From Pseudomonas nunensis (lineage in GTDB: Bacteria; Pseudomonadota; Gammaproteobacteria; Pseudomonadales; Pseudomonadaceae): a DNA stretch of 64,000 bases. The position numbers and the translations under genes were made by a program. The stretch spans positions 4,218,501 through 4,282,500 of the forward strand of contig NZ_CP101125.1 in NCBI RefSeq assembly GCF_024296925.1. Reading direction: 5' to 3'. Shown here piece by piece: positions 35,267-43,174 of the stretch. The notes below the pieces were generated by a model. That model did no database searches. It was not told the origin of the DNA and worked only from the letters and a program-made list of their open reading frames with translations. The stretch's first letter is position 1, and each line of letters opens with the position of its first letter.

Positions 35267-36370
35267 TTAAATCGAAGGAGGGCGAACAAGTATTAGTAAA
35301 TTTTCGTCCAGATCATCCTGCAGGTAGAGCTCAGGGATGTCTTCCTCTCCAGGCACTTCCATAGACACCAACGCTTTGGCTTGCTGAAAAGCCTTTGGTA
35401 TGGACAGTCCAAATCCAATCGCTGAATAGAACTGTGCAGAGAAGACGCGGGCGGGCAAATCGCCAACATCCCTGTTCATGCCGATAGTTGCAGGAACATG
35501 CTTTAGGCAGCCCTGAGCCTGATTGAACGAAAAACACGTATTGAAAAATACTAGTTTCACGCTTTCGGCTCCGAGAGCCATGGCACTAACAATGGCTTCC
35601 TTCGTGACATGCTTTTCCATCCCTTGATCATCCTGCAACACAAGCATGTCGGCATCAGTGCCATGACCGCTAAAATGTACGATGCTTGGTTGGAGTTCGT
35701 TAATAGCCTGAAGCACGTCCCTTGGTCTAACTGCCCAGCGAGTATGAAAGACTACTGAGTCTCGGTGCTCGGACGCTCGAATACGCTCACCTATTAGACG
35801 GGCCTCTTCATCAAGAGCTAACTTGGTTACAGAGTTGCTGCCCGGATCCGCAGCAAAAAATACTACTGTGATTGTTTCTGGAAGAGCTTTCAGGCGCCCA
35901 ATCTCAATAGCCGTCTGAGCGTGGAGGCTTTCGTGTCTAGATAAACCTGCCCCCAAATTCTGCATCCTCCGATCCTGTTCCCGCGCAGTGCGTTGTTGAT
36001 CGGCCAAAAGCTTCTTCTCTTCTTTCATGCGCTTGGTTTGAGCAGCGTCCAACCGCTTGCGTTCTTTCGCCACTTCATCGTCGAGACGACGCTGGGCAGT
36101 GACAATCTTGTTTTGTTCATCGGCAATTTTCTTCTCGATCTTGCCAACTTCGATCTGAGCTTTAGCTTGCTCGTCTGCATAGCGGACTGCCTCTTTCTGT
36201 TTCGAAATTGCTGTCGAAACTGAAGATGCTCGAGCGGCAGAGGCCACGGCATCTGAACTTCGCTTACCGGCTTTCGCAGCCGCTTCGACCTTCTTAGATT
36301 TATCGCCTTGGAGTTTGGCGATGTTCTTCTGGATGCTTGCCACTTGGTTGCGATACTGATCGACGCTCAA
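35267..36370 (-). CDS. CHAT-domain (caspase-like) protease with N-terminal coiled coil
   Basis: The 367-residue protein starts at a TTG preceded by AAAGGGAT. Residues 1-145 are charged, alanine-rich heptads (KSKKVEAAAKAGKRSS, QIEVGKIEKKIADEQNKI, AKERKRLDAAQTKRMKEEKK), clearly coiled coil. Residues 160-365 form a CHAT peptidase domain: TVVFFAADPGS strand, IVHFSGHGTD with catalytic His236, and LVFFNTCFSF with catalytic Cys279. The domain ends with SIPKAFQQAKAL and a final strand. No signal peptide or membrane segment is present. CHAT proteases act as death or defence effectors, cleaving partner proteins after activation. It is divergent from a membrane-protein cassette and lies in lower-GC DNA. 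Confidence 0.88.
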   Translation of the reverse strand: MSVDQYRNQVASIQKNIAKLQGDKSKKVEAAAKAGKRSSDAVASAARASSVSTAISKQKEAVRYADEQAKAQIEVGKIEKKIADEQNKIVTAQRRLDDEVAKERKRLDAAQTKRMKEEKKLLADQQRTAREQDRRMQNLGAGLSRHESLHAQTAIEIGRLKALPETITVVFFAADPGSNSVTKLALDEEARLIGERIRASEHRDSVVFHTRWAVRPRDVLQAINELQPSIVHFSGHGTDADMLVLQDDQGMEKHVTKEAIVSAMALGAESVKLVFFNTCFSFNQAQGCLKHVPATIGMNRDVGDLPARVFSAQFYSAIGFGLSIPKAFQQAKALVSMEVPGEEDIPELYLQDDLDENLLILVRPPSI

Positions 36371-36423
36371 GATAAATCCCTTTTTGGCAATAGTGCGAAA
36401 TGGCTACTATACCCCGATCCACT

Positions 36424-36446
36424 CAGGAGTAGGATGTCGACTCCTG
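36424..36446. promoter_or_regulatory. Inverted repeat in CHAT/TM-cassette divergent promoter
   Basis: CAGGAGT and ACTCCTG, 9 bp apart, centred in the 107-bp gap between the divergent starts. It could be an operator shared by both sides. Confidence 0.35.
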
Positions 36447-36477
36447 CAAACCACTTTGGACGAGATTGCACCTCACA

Positions 36478-36972
36478 ATGGACGAAACCATTTCATATTT
36501 GAAAGACCGCTTTAAGGAAGAGCAAGCTCGCTTTGATCAGATCGAAAATAAAAGCGCCAAATTTTTCACCGCAGTGTCTATCCTGATTGCGGGGCTAAGC
36601 GCATTGGCTAGCATGAAGAATGGAGTTCTTTTCCAGCTCCGCTCTCCCCTTTCGGTCATCACTTTTTTAGCATTTGCTATAGCCGCAGCGGCCATAGCGT
36701 GTGCATGGGCACACGCTTTAAGCTCACTGAGCATTAAGGCCTATCCTAACCTTCCCTCAAATCGAGAAACAGCAGAGTATCTAAAGGCAGTGGACGAAGA
36801 AGGTTACCAAGTACATCTGTACAACTGCTACACCGACACGCTTGAGCTACTTAAGGCGTCGATCGATGAAAAATCCAAACCGCTGAGCCTCGCTTATGGA
36901 GAGATTACTATCGCAGCAGGTGCCTTCGCGCTGCTTGTTGTATTCATTATCATCAGGGAGTTAACCGCATGA
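36478..36972 (+). CDS. Three-TM small membrane protein of the CHAT cassette
   Basis: The ATG at 36478 gives 164 residues. An N-terminal amphipathic helix (1-28, ending IENKSAKFF) leads into TM1 (29-46) and TM2 (58-80); a soluble helical insert of about 60 residues follows, and TM3 (143-160) begins after a second, similar motif (IDEKSKPLSLAYG). The layout recalls the small membrane effectors of nucleotide-signal defence systems (SLATT, Pycsar-TM/DUF5706), but I cannot assign it to one. It overlaps the next gene by four bases (ATGA). Confidence 0.75.
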   Translation: MDETISYLKDRFKEEQARFDQIENKSAKFFTAVSILIAGLSALASMKNGVLFQLRSPLSVITFLAFAIAAAAIACAWAHALSSLSIKAYPNLPSNRETAEYLKAVDEEGYQVHLYNCYTDTLELLKASIDEKSKPLSLAYGEITIAAGAFALLVVFIIIRELTA

Positions 36973-37097
36973 CAGATGAGCAGAAACCGAAGAGCAGTGA
37001 GCAGACCCGAACACCGCCACCGCCTCCCACCACTGAGTACCAACGACGATCCAAGGAGCCTCCGCTTAGCCAGCAAGATCGAACTGAGAGGCGGTGA
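36969..37097 (+). CDS. Proline-rich microprotein (42 aa), translationally coupled
   Basis: An ATGA overlap with the preceding stop opens a 42-codon frame: MTDEQKPKSSEQTRTPPPPP, then a basic tail ending QQDRTERR. It is disordered, with five successive prolines and no hydrophobic core. The four-base overlap argues that it is translated, as coupled genes are; composition alone would not support it. A role as linker, antitoxin or adaptor is speculation. Confidence 0.5.
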   Translation: MTDEQKPKSSEQTRTPPPPPTTEYQRRSKEPPLSQQDRTERR

Positions 37098-37188
37098 TAT
37101 TTGAGCGAAAAGGTGGCGGATTTATTTCCCCTCCTTTTTTGAAATCAAATCCGTCTCCTTTTTCCTACTTTCAATCGAAAGGATTCAA

Positions 37189-37857
37189 ATGACATTAACA
37201 ACTGCTCAATGGACGGCAATTATTGCGGCATGCGGCGTCGCAGCACAGTTCCTTATTGCCTATCTGGGTCGACGCCAGATCATGAAGCAACTTGATCTTC
37301 AGCATTTGGTCTCCCATCGCACAACGGCGTCTTTCATTGCGGACAAACGCCAGAAGTGGATCGATGAACTGCGCACAGATATGGCATTTCATCTGGCCCT
37401 TTCGCAGGAGATCGTCTGGAAATGGGACGGTATGCGTGACCGAGCGGCAATCCGAATTCAGAAGGAAGCCACAGACGCGGCTGGGAAAACCAACCAAACG
37501 AAGGCTAATCAAATTTTGCAGAATGCTGCCGATGCCTTCTCGCCAGAGAACGGTGCACGCGACCGCGAACATCAAGAACGACATATCCGGATCATGTTCC
37601 GGCTCAATCCAAATAAAGACTTACACATAAAGCTTCGCAAGTGCCTTTATGCTATCCGTACCGCGCTGAATAATACCCAAAGTGCAAACACCGTGGCCGA
37701 AACAAAGACGCTGCTTGAAGAAACGATTCGCTTGGTTAGCGAAGCTCAGGGCTACACAGAAGCTATACTTAAGGCCGAGTGGCAACGACTGAAGCAGGAG
37801 GTTGCCTATCCTGAGACGCTAATGGCGACGATCCCTAAGCCCGAGCCGAAAAAGTAA
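37189..37857 (+). CDS. One-TM protein with cytoplasmic helical domain, CHAT cassette
   Basis: The ATG at 37189 follows AAAGGA. A membrane segment (about residues 9-27) is followed by RRQIMKQLDLQHLVS and a KRQKWIDELRTDMAFHLALSQ stretch, a pattern seen in many small membrane-anchored proteins of accessory islands. The remaining 150 residues are helical and highly charged, ending in PKPEPKK. I recognise no catalytic motif. It is co-directional with the three-TM gene, 91 bp after the microprotein, so it is likely part of one transcript. Confidence 0.75.
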   Translation: MTLTTAQWTAIIAACGVAAQFLIAYLGRRQIMKQLDLQHLVSHRTTASFIADKRQKWIDELRTDMAFHLALSQEIVWKWDGMRDRAAIRIQKEATDAAGKTNQTKANQILQNAADAFSPENGARDREHQERHIRIMFRLNPNKDLHIKLRKCLYAIRTALNNTQSANTVAETKTLLEETIRLVSEAQGYTEAILKAEWQRLKQEVAYPETLMATIPKPEPKK

Positions 37858-38049
37858 CGGGAGTTCGTTTGTGGAGGCTCAGCACGAATGATTCTGACTG
37901 CATACGAGATCTCCGGAGATCGGAGGGGTCGCTTGAGAAGGGGCGTAGCACCTAAGTAAAGGTTACTGAGGCGAGGTACATGGCTGCATCAGATAAATAA
38001 GCCAATGATTCGCTTTCTTAGAGATTAATTCTACGAATAGTTTCGTTAT

Positions 38050-38127
38050 GATCAGGGTACCCTACAGGCAGGCCTGAGGCGCTTAGCGCCTCAGGCGCTT
38101 GGAGCTGAAGTTGTTCCTACCCTGATC
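38050..38127. repeat. Nested inverted repeat (cruciform-like)
   Basis: Outer arms GATCAGGGTA (38050-38059) and TACCCTGATC (38118-38127) enclose an inner perfect hairpin CCTGAGGCGC-TTA-GCGCCTCAGG (38073-38095) and a 24-bp segment also found at 43639. The element has no homology to the three REP families here. Confidence 0.7.
38094..38117 (+). repeat. 24-bp direct repeat, copy 1
   Basis: Begins GGCGCTTGGAG and ends GTTGTTCC. It is identical over 24 bases to 43639-43662, in the same orientation. See findings. Confidence 0.85.
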
Positions 38128-38157
38128 TTTGACCCCGTCAATCTTTATATTGCAGAT

Positions 38158-38190
38158 ACAAAAACCGGCCAAGAATGACCGGTTTATTAA
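38158..38190 (-). terminator. Terminator of the nucleotidyltransferase pair
   Basis: AAACCGG/CCGGTTT stem; on the minus strand it is followed by TTTTTG, 15 bases past the stop at 38206. Confidence 0.7.
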
Positions 38191-38205
38191 TGAACATTCT
38201 ACCGC

Positions 38206-38643
38206 TCAAGCCAGATGCATTTGTCTCTGGGTGGCTTCGAAATGCCTCGTCTGATAAGGCATCAATGCCTGAACCTTCAGGCCCAAACCCTTTTCAAGCC
38301 CCCAAGATAGTGCTAGACGGTCAACACGACCTTTCGCAACGACATCATTCTGCTTGTGAAAAACAACAAGATTTAACGCACGATTAGCCTCAGAAACTCG
38401 AGAGTCTGTAGCGCAGGTAAATTGGGTCAAACGCTCAAACAGATACCCTGCACGCCTAACCTCAACATCGCTACGGTGCTTACGTAAAAACGAATTCAAT
38501 GCAGTTTCAAGGTTAGCAGTCGAATACCAAAACGCACGAGCAACTCGCACCAAGACAGCGTCATCCGCTTGATCGAGGGGTTGCTTCGCCAGTCGTTCCA
38601 ATTCAGTCGAGAGGACGGTGGCGCTATGGCGCTTCGTCATCAT
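38206..38643 (-). CDS. Small partner protein of the nucleotidyltransferase-fold gene
   Basis: Starting at 38643 (MMTKRHSATVLSTELERLAKQP) or the adjacent ATG at 38640, it encodes about 145 residues of soluble, helical protein (ADDAVLVRVARAFWYST, ETALNSFLRKHRSDVEVRRAGYL). I recognise no family. The start lies about 20 bases inside the preceding gene, so the two are translated as a pair, which is the usual organisation of toxin-antitoxin modules. Confidence 0.7.
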   Translation of the reverse strand: MMTKRHSATVLSTELERLAKQPLDQADDAVLVRVARAFWYSTANLETALNSFLRKHRSDVEVRRAGYLFERLTQFTCATDSRVSEANRALNLVVFHKQNDVVAKGRVDRLALSWGLEKGLGLKVQALMPYQTRHFEATQRQMHLA

Positions 38644-39265
38644 CGTTAGTCTCCAGATAATCCGCAATAATGCGCTTGAGGATTGAGTATGGTGGTTCCT
38701 TGTTGCCAACGTACACATCAATAGCTTGTAAAGCCAGTCGATTCAGATCTGTGGTCAAGATTAGCCCCATCCGTAGCAGCTTTTCAATATCTTCGATGTC
38801 TTGATCGGTAGCGCGCCCGAGCTTTGAGATAGCCAAATCCAATGGGGCAGCAATCCAAATGTGAATTGGAGAGGCTTCGTCAAATTCTTCAAGACGAATC
38901 GCACGTTCGAGATAATCCTCATGCAACGGCCCAAGCGTCGTGTTGAAGGTAAGATCATAGTTCAAGGCTAGAGTTCGCCCTGTAGGATCGATGAACGACT
39001 CTGGTGTCGCCCCCAGGCTTTCAATGAGTTCAGCCTTGCTCAGAGAGCGATCACAATGAAAAATTTCGCCGTCAATATCCACTGAAACACGGTGATGGGT
39101 ATACAGGTGTACCGCGACACCGCCAAAGATAATGATTTTCACTGACCCTGACGGGTACCCGTCAAGCTCCTCCTGGACGCCTTTGAACATTGCCACGACT
39201 GCCTGTCCGAGCGGCTTGCTGGTATCAACGATGGCGGGAAGCACATCTGGAACTTCTACGGGCAT
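38624..39265 (-). CDS. Nucleotidyltransferase-fold protein (DUF6036/AbiEii-like)
   Basis: The ATG at 39265 is preceded by AGGGAGGGG and gives 213 residues; an upstream ATG at 39301 lacks such a site. The motif GGVAVHLYTHHRVSVDID (residues 48-65) is the GG...DxD core of minimal nucleotidyltransferases related to AbiEii/DUF1814 and DUF6036. A later APLDLAISKLGRATDQDIEDI segment matches the helix following the third acidic region in such proteins. Enzymes of this kind act as toxins that modify tRNA, or are inactive partners. It overlaps the small gene downstream. Confidence 0.8.
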   Translation of the reverse strand: MPVEVPDVLPAIVDTSKPLGQAVVAMFKGVQEELDGYPSGSVKIIIFGGVAVHLYTHHRVSVDIDGEIFHCDRSLSKAELIESLGATPESFIDPTGRTLALNYDLTFNTTLGPLHEDYLERAIRLEEFDEASPIHIWIAAPLDLAISKLGRATDQDIEDIEKLLRMGLILTTDLNRLALQAIDVYVGNKEPPYSILKRIIADYLETNDDDEAP

Positions 39266-39591
39266 AGGGTCCCCTCCCTGGAGGTACCAATTGAGCTTCA
39301 TACGAGGACTGACATTGCAAATCAGTGACTCGTGTACTGATGTGGAACGACAGTAACTGAATAGACGCAGGCTTCATAGACACTATGAGCATGGACTATT
39401 AGTCATTCGACCTTTACCACCAGCGCCAGCTTTTGGCCGATTGCTGCCGGTCCTAAATGGCCTCAATCAGTCCAAAGCGTCATCCCAAGCAGCTGAACCA
39501 ACAAGCTTCACTTGGCGCGACAGCGATTCCGGCGACAACCTTGGTGTCCACCGGCAATACCTAAATGCTAACCGTAAATAAAATAGTTCTT
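39266..39591. other. Intergenic region at the right edge of the accessory island
   Basis: These 326 bases have no credible gene. A TTTTGGCCGATTGCTGCCGG stretch (39430-39450) is the only recognisable extragenic motif. No clear terminator for the convergent-side hydrolase is seen. Confidence 0.45.
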
Positions 39592-40626
39592 TTAGTTGCG
39601 GAGTGCCCCCACCAAAAACTCCGCAATCAACGACGTAACCTGCTCCTGAATCACCTCCCGCGCTCTCCCACCCTCCCCATCCCCACAAATAATCCCATCC
39701 CCAGGCACATCCTCCTCAAGCATCGCCACCGCCCCAGGCTTACACACCGCCATAAAACTAAAATGACTAGCATCACTAATCTCAACATAACGCTTCAACG
39801 CTTGCGGCAAACGCTTAACCAAGTCAGCAGACTCCAACTCAGCAGGAAGCTCTTCAGACGGCACCCCCGCCGCAATCACCAACGTAGGAACCGGCAACTT
39901 AGCAAGACTTTCATCAGTCATCCCACGCGACAACCCCAAGTCCAATGAAACAACGGCTGTAACGCGTTTATCGCGCAGATCGGCGGATAGCCGCGCCTTC
40001 GATTCCGGAGTGCTTGCGGGGTTCATCGCTTGGTAGGCGGTACAACTGGCCAACTTCGAATGGTCAATGCAGTCCTTGGCAAACCGATCAGGATCAAACC
40101 GCGCCCCGGCGATTTCCATAACGGTCCAGCCGCCGAGTGAATGCCCCACAGCCGCAATTCGATCCTTCGCAACCACACCAAATTTTTCCGGCTGAGCCGT
40201 GACTGCGTCGATAGCTCGACTGAGGTCAGCAGGTCGTTGCCATAGTTGTGCGGCGGCTTGGGGGTTGCGGTCTCGGCTGGTGGTGCCGGGGTGGTTGACT
40301 GCCGCGACGATGTAACCCTTGTGGGCGAGTGCGCTGGCCAGCCATGTCTGGTTGATCCAACTACCGCCGTTACCGTGGGAGATCACCACTAATGGGTGTT
40401 CGCCGGCAGTCGGTGGTGCGTTGGGCACGGCGAGGGCGCCGACGAATACGGGGTTGTCGCCGAACAGTTGCGGGGCGGCGGTGCTTGCGGTGGGGTACCA
40501 GACGACCATCTCCACCGGCCGCTGGTTTTGCGGGTCTGGCAGCGTGGAGGCTTGGAAGCCGACGGAGTGAGCGAGTGCGCTGGTGGTCAGGCCTATCAAT
40601 AACAGGGCGCAGAAAGCTGTTTTCAC
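39592..40626 (-). CDS. Secreted alpha/beta hydrolase (dienelactone hydrolase/PAF-AH-like)
   Basis: The GTG at 40626, behind AAGGAAG, gives 344 residues with a signal peptide (MKTAFCALLLIGLTTSALA). The alpha/beta hydrolase core shows HGNGGSW (oxyanion hole region), nucleophile elbow AVGHSLGGW near residue 160 and a late His in SDASHFSFMAVC. WYPTASTAAPQLFG near residue 40 resembles the esterases once annotated as dienelactone hydrolases or platelet-activating-factor acetylhydrolase-like. The substrate is unknown; it is exported. Confidence 0.85.
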   Translation of the reverse strand: MKTAFCALLLIGLTTSALAHSVGFQASTLPDPQNQRPVEMVVWYPTASTAAPQLFGDNPVFVGALAVPNAPPTAGEHPLVVISHGNGGSWINQTWLASALAHKGYIVAAVNHPGTTSRDRNPQAAAQLWQRPADLSRAIDAVTAQPEKFGVVAKDRIAAVGHSLGGWTVMEIAGARFDPDRFAKDCIDHSKLASCTAYQAMNPASTPESKARLSADLRDKRVTAVVSLDLGLSRGMTDESLAKLPVPTLVIAAGVPSEELPAELESADLVKRLPQALKRYVEISDASHFSFMAVCKPGAVAMLEEDVPGDGIICGDGEGGRAREVIQEQVTSLIAEFLVGALRN

Positions 40627-40702
40627 TGTTTTATCTTCCTTGATTGGATTTAACTCATTAACACCTGACATCCGCTGTCAGGTGCATCAATGACTCTGCG
40701 GG

Positions 40703-42247
40703 TTAAAGGATGCCCAACGCCTTGAGTATCACCAGCGATTTCCCGGCAAACGCTTCAGCCTGTTCGGTCAGTTCGGCAATATTTTCTTCAGCCGTGGTCA
40801 GCGCGTTACCATCCTTGAGCAGACCTTCGCCTTGGTCGCTGATGATGCTCCAAGCCAGTTGCGCCCATTCCGCCGGGTGTTTTTTGCCTTGTTTGATCGA
40901 TATCAGGAACAGCTGCTGGAAGCGGCTGACCGGCACGCCGCCACCCGTTACCGGGCTGGCCAGGACCTGGATTTTATTGCTGAGCAGCGAGCGTTTGCAG
41001 AGCTGCAAGTTGAGGGTGCTGCAGCGTGCCTGTACCAGCTTCTCGGCCGCTTCGCTCTGGCACGGTGCCGCTACGTTCATCCCTACCAGTACGGTGATGG
41101 CCTGCACCAGATCGTCGTAAGACATCGAGGGCACGGCCCCTGATAACTGGCGCAACGTCTTGGGCATATAGCCGCTGGCCGCCAGCGCTTCGAGTACGGG
41201 GCCATATACTTCTGCCTGTAGCGACGCTTCGCCTGCTGGCCCCTTGACGGTATCGGAGACACTGTCTGCCGCCTGCAGCAGGACAAAACGTGTATTGAAC
41301 ATGCCTTGGCGCTGTTCCGAAGCGGACAGTCGGTTGGCACCGCGCACGTACACATCTCGACGGAAATTCTGATTGACGAAGTAGTCACGCGCTTGTTCGC
41401 GCACGATCGGATGATCGATGCCCTCCAGAAAGTCCATGCCTTCCGCACTCAAGTTGAGCGGATCGACCGTATCCAGTGGCACGGCCGTCGTGGCGAAGTC
41501 GAGTTTGGCCGGGGCCAGGGCTTCGACCACGTCGGTGAAGTACATGCAGTTCCAGTCGCGGTTGAAGTATTCGTGGGCGACGTACTGCCGATCCTGGCCT
41601 TTGATGCTCTGCAGCTTGGCGTTCAGGTTCGGGGCCGAGGCGGCGTAATTAGGGTTGGCCGCCAGCAGCGCTTCGGAGAATTGCAATGCGGCGTCTATAC
41701 GCTGGTCCGGGCTTTCGGAACGGTTTGTCCCAAAGCGGTCGTGCAGGCTGAACAGATGACGCAATGGCGCCAAAGGCGACCAGCCGGGGAAGCAGTTGTA
41801 GCTGATGTACAGCAGACCACCAGGCTTGAGGTGACGACGGGCGAATTCGACGATCAATTTCTGGTTGTCGCGACTGACCCACGTCCAGATGCCGTGCAGA
41901 CTGATGCTGTCGAATTGCGGCAAATCATGCCGGGCCAGCAGTTGCTCGAAGCTGTCGTCATACAGTTGCGCATCGCTGCCCCAGGCAGTCGCAAGCGCAT
42001 TGGCATGAGCCGCCTGGCCCGGATGGAAGTCAGTGCCTACCCAGGACCCTGGATTGGCTGCGGCATGGATATTGATCGAGACGCCCTGCCCGAAGCCCAA
42101 CTCGCAGTGATAGCCCTCGGTTGTCTCCAGGCTGGCAAAACCACGCAACAACAAGCAATAGCGCAGGAAGACTGGATTGATTTCACGGCTGTAGCTGTAG
42201 GTGTAGCCTTCGTCGGTGAAATACCCTTCATTCCAGGCATTGCTCAT
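40703..42247 (-). CDS. SAM-dependent methyltransferase with methyltransferase regulatory domain
   Basis: The 514-residue soluble protein has a class I methyltransferase domain at residues 35-180 (CELGFGQGVSINIHAAANP as motif I, WVGTDFHPGQAAHA, FDSISLHGIWTWVS, LKPGGLLYISYNCFPGW), followed by a long helical 'methyltransferase regulatory' region (LNAEG..FLEGIDHPIVREQARDYFVNQNFRRDVYVRG, about 270-300) found in protein-lysine methyltransferase-like proteins of rickettsiae and proteobacteria. It may modify a surface or cytoplasmic protein. No operon partner is evident. Confidence 0.85.
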   Translation of the reverse strand: MSNAWNEGYFTDEGYTYSYSREINPVFLRYCLLLRGFASLETTEGYHCELGFGQGVSINIHAAANPGSWVGTDFHPGQAAHANALATAWGSDAQLYDDSFEQLLARHDLPQFDSISLHGIWTWVSRDNQKLIVEFARRHLKPGGLLYISYNCFPGWSPLAPLRHLFSLHDRFGTNRSESPDQRIDAALQFSEALLAANPNYAASAPNLNAKLQSIKGQDRQYVAHEYFNRDWNCMYFTDVVEALAPAKLDFATTAVPLDTVDPLNLSAEGMDFLEGIDHPIVREQARDYFVNQNFRRDVYVRGANRLSASEQRQGMFNTRFVLLQAADSVSDTVKGPAGEASLQAEVYGPVLEALAASGYMPKTLRQLSGAVPSMSYDDLVQAITVLVGMNVAAPCQSEAAEKLVQARCSTLNLQLCKRSLLSNKIQVLASPVTGGGVPVSRFQQLFLISIKQGKKHPAEWAQLAWSIISDQGEGLLKDGNALTTAEENIAELTEQAEAFAGKSLVILKALGIL

Positions 42248-42394
42248 GCTCGTATCCTTTTACTTCGAGAGAGAAAGTTTGCCTTTATAAGGGGTAGTCA
42301 TTGCGTGCGACAAGCGTAAAGACGCGTGCGGGTATTTTTCGTGGACGATCGTAGGATTCATCCCGCAACGTCTGCTTATTGAACAATCGGCGGA

Positions 42395-42802
42395 TCACTG
42401 CGAATCGCTATCGCTCGGCAACCCTTTCAATTTGATCTCCGCCAACGGATGCCCAGCCTTCAACGCAATTCGCCAAAACCGCGCCGCTTCCACCGGGTCC
42501 GGCGCTTTGCTCGGCGTGCCTGCCAAACTGATCACGCCAATCTGATACGCCGCTTTGCCATCCCCCGCCAACGCCGCCAGGCGCAGCAATCGCACGCCTT
42601 CCTCGCGGGCGCCAAGGCCAACGCCGCGAAAGGTCAGGATGTGGCCGTAGAAGCTTTGCGCGCCGACGTCGCCGAGGTTGGCCATGCGGGCGAATTGGCC
42701 TTCGAGCCATTTCCAGCCTCGGGGCTGTCGCACGAACCATGACCAGTGAAACAGCCTACGGGCCAGTCGGTAACCGGCCCACGCCTTGAGTCGTAAAAAC
42801 AC
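42395..42802 (-). CDS. Sel1-repeat protein
   Basis: The 135-residue protein uses a GTG start that directly abuts the preceding stop (TGAGTG). Sel1-like helical repeats are visible around GDVGAQSFYGHILTFRGVG, GVRLLRLAALAGDGKAAYQIG and AARFWRIALKAGHPLAEIK. Such repeats mediate protein-protein contacts. It is the last gene of a three-gene operon. Confidence 0.8.
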   Translation of the reverse strand: MFLRLKAWAGYRLARRLFHWSWFVRQPRGWKWLEGQFARMANLGDVGAQSFYGHILTFRGVGLGAREEGVRLLRLAALAGDGKAAYQIGVISLAGTPSKAPDPVEAARFWRIALKAGHPLAEIKLKGLPSDSDSQ

Positions 42803-43174
42803 TCAGGCCTCCGCGGATTCGGGGTACTCGTATTCGAACACCCGCACCACTTCCGAGGCGTGCCACGAAGCAGCGGCGACACCGTCGGAGGGGCCGGAGA
42901 AGCGTCCCAGGCGTTCGACGCATTCAAAGAAGCCGGTGCGCGGCAGGCGGCTGGCGCCCTGGCTGATCACCAGTGAGCTGCGCAGGGGCTGCTCGGCTTT
43001 GGCGTCGAGTGCGGCGAGATGTTCAAGGGCAGCGGTGAGGGTTTGCATGGCCGGTGTGGGCAATTGCAAACGCTCGAGCAGTGCTCGGTAGGTCAGTAGA
43101 TGGCGCTGGCGGCGCGCCTGGTCCAACTCGCCCAATAACCCGTCCCAATGTTGACGACTGATGCGTACGCTCAC
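42803..43174 (-). CDS. Conserved hypothetical protein (123 aa)
   Basis: This soluble helical protein starts at a GTG that overlaps the preceding HTH gene (GTGA). RRQRHLLTYRALLERLQLP and PAMQTLTAALEHLAALDA are the clearest segments. I recognise no family. It lies between an HTH protein and a Sel1-repeat protein, with tight coupling on both sides. Confidence 0.7.
   Translation of the reverse strand: MSVRISRQHWDGLLGELDQARRQRHLLTYRALLERLQLPTPAMQTLTAALEHLAALDAKAEQPLRSSLVISQGASRLPRTGFFECVERLGRFSGPSDGVAAASWHASEVVRVFEYEYPESAEA

Larger units (their letters stand above)
37858..38205. other. Intergenic region with palindromes
   Basis: These 348 bases contain no credible gene. They contain a perfect 14-bp palindrome GATCTCCGGAGATC (37908-37921), the compound inverted repeat at 38050-38127, one copy of a 24-bp repeat (38094-38117) and a terminator (38158-38190). 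Confidence 0.6.

Noticed and set aside
38050-38127. Integron attC site
   Set aside because: The outer arms do not show the RYYYAAC/GTTRRRY core sites and no integrase is present.
38175-38387. 70-codon frame opposite the NTase partner gene
   Set aside because: Overlaps the terminator and the better-supported minus-strand gene; no family likeness.
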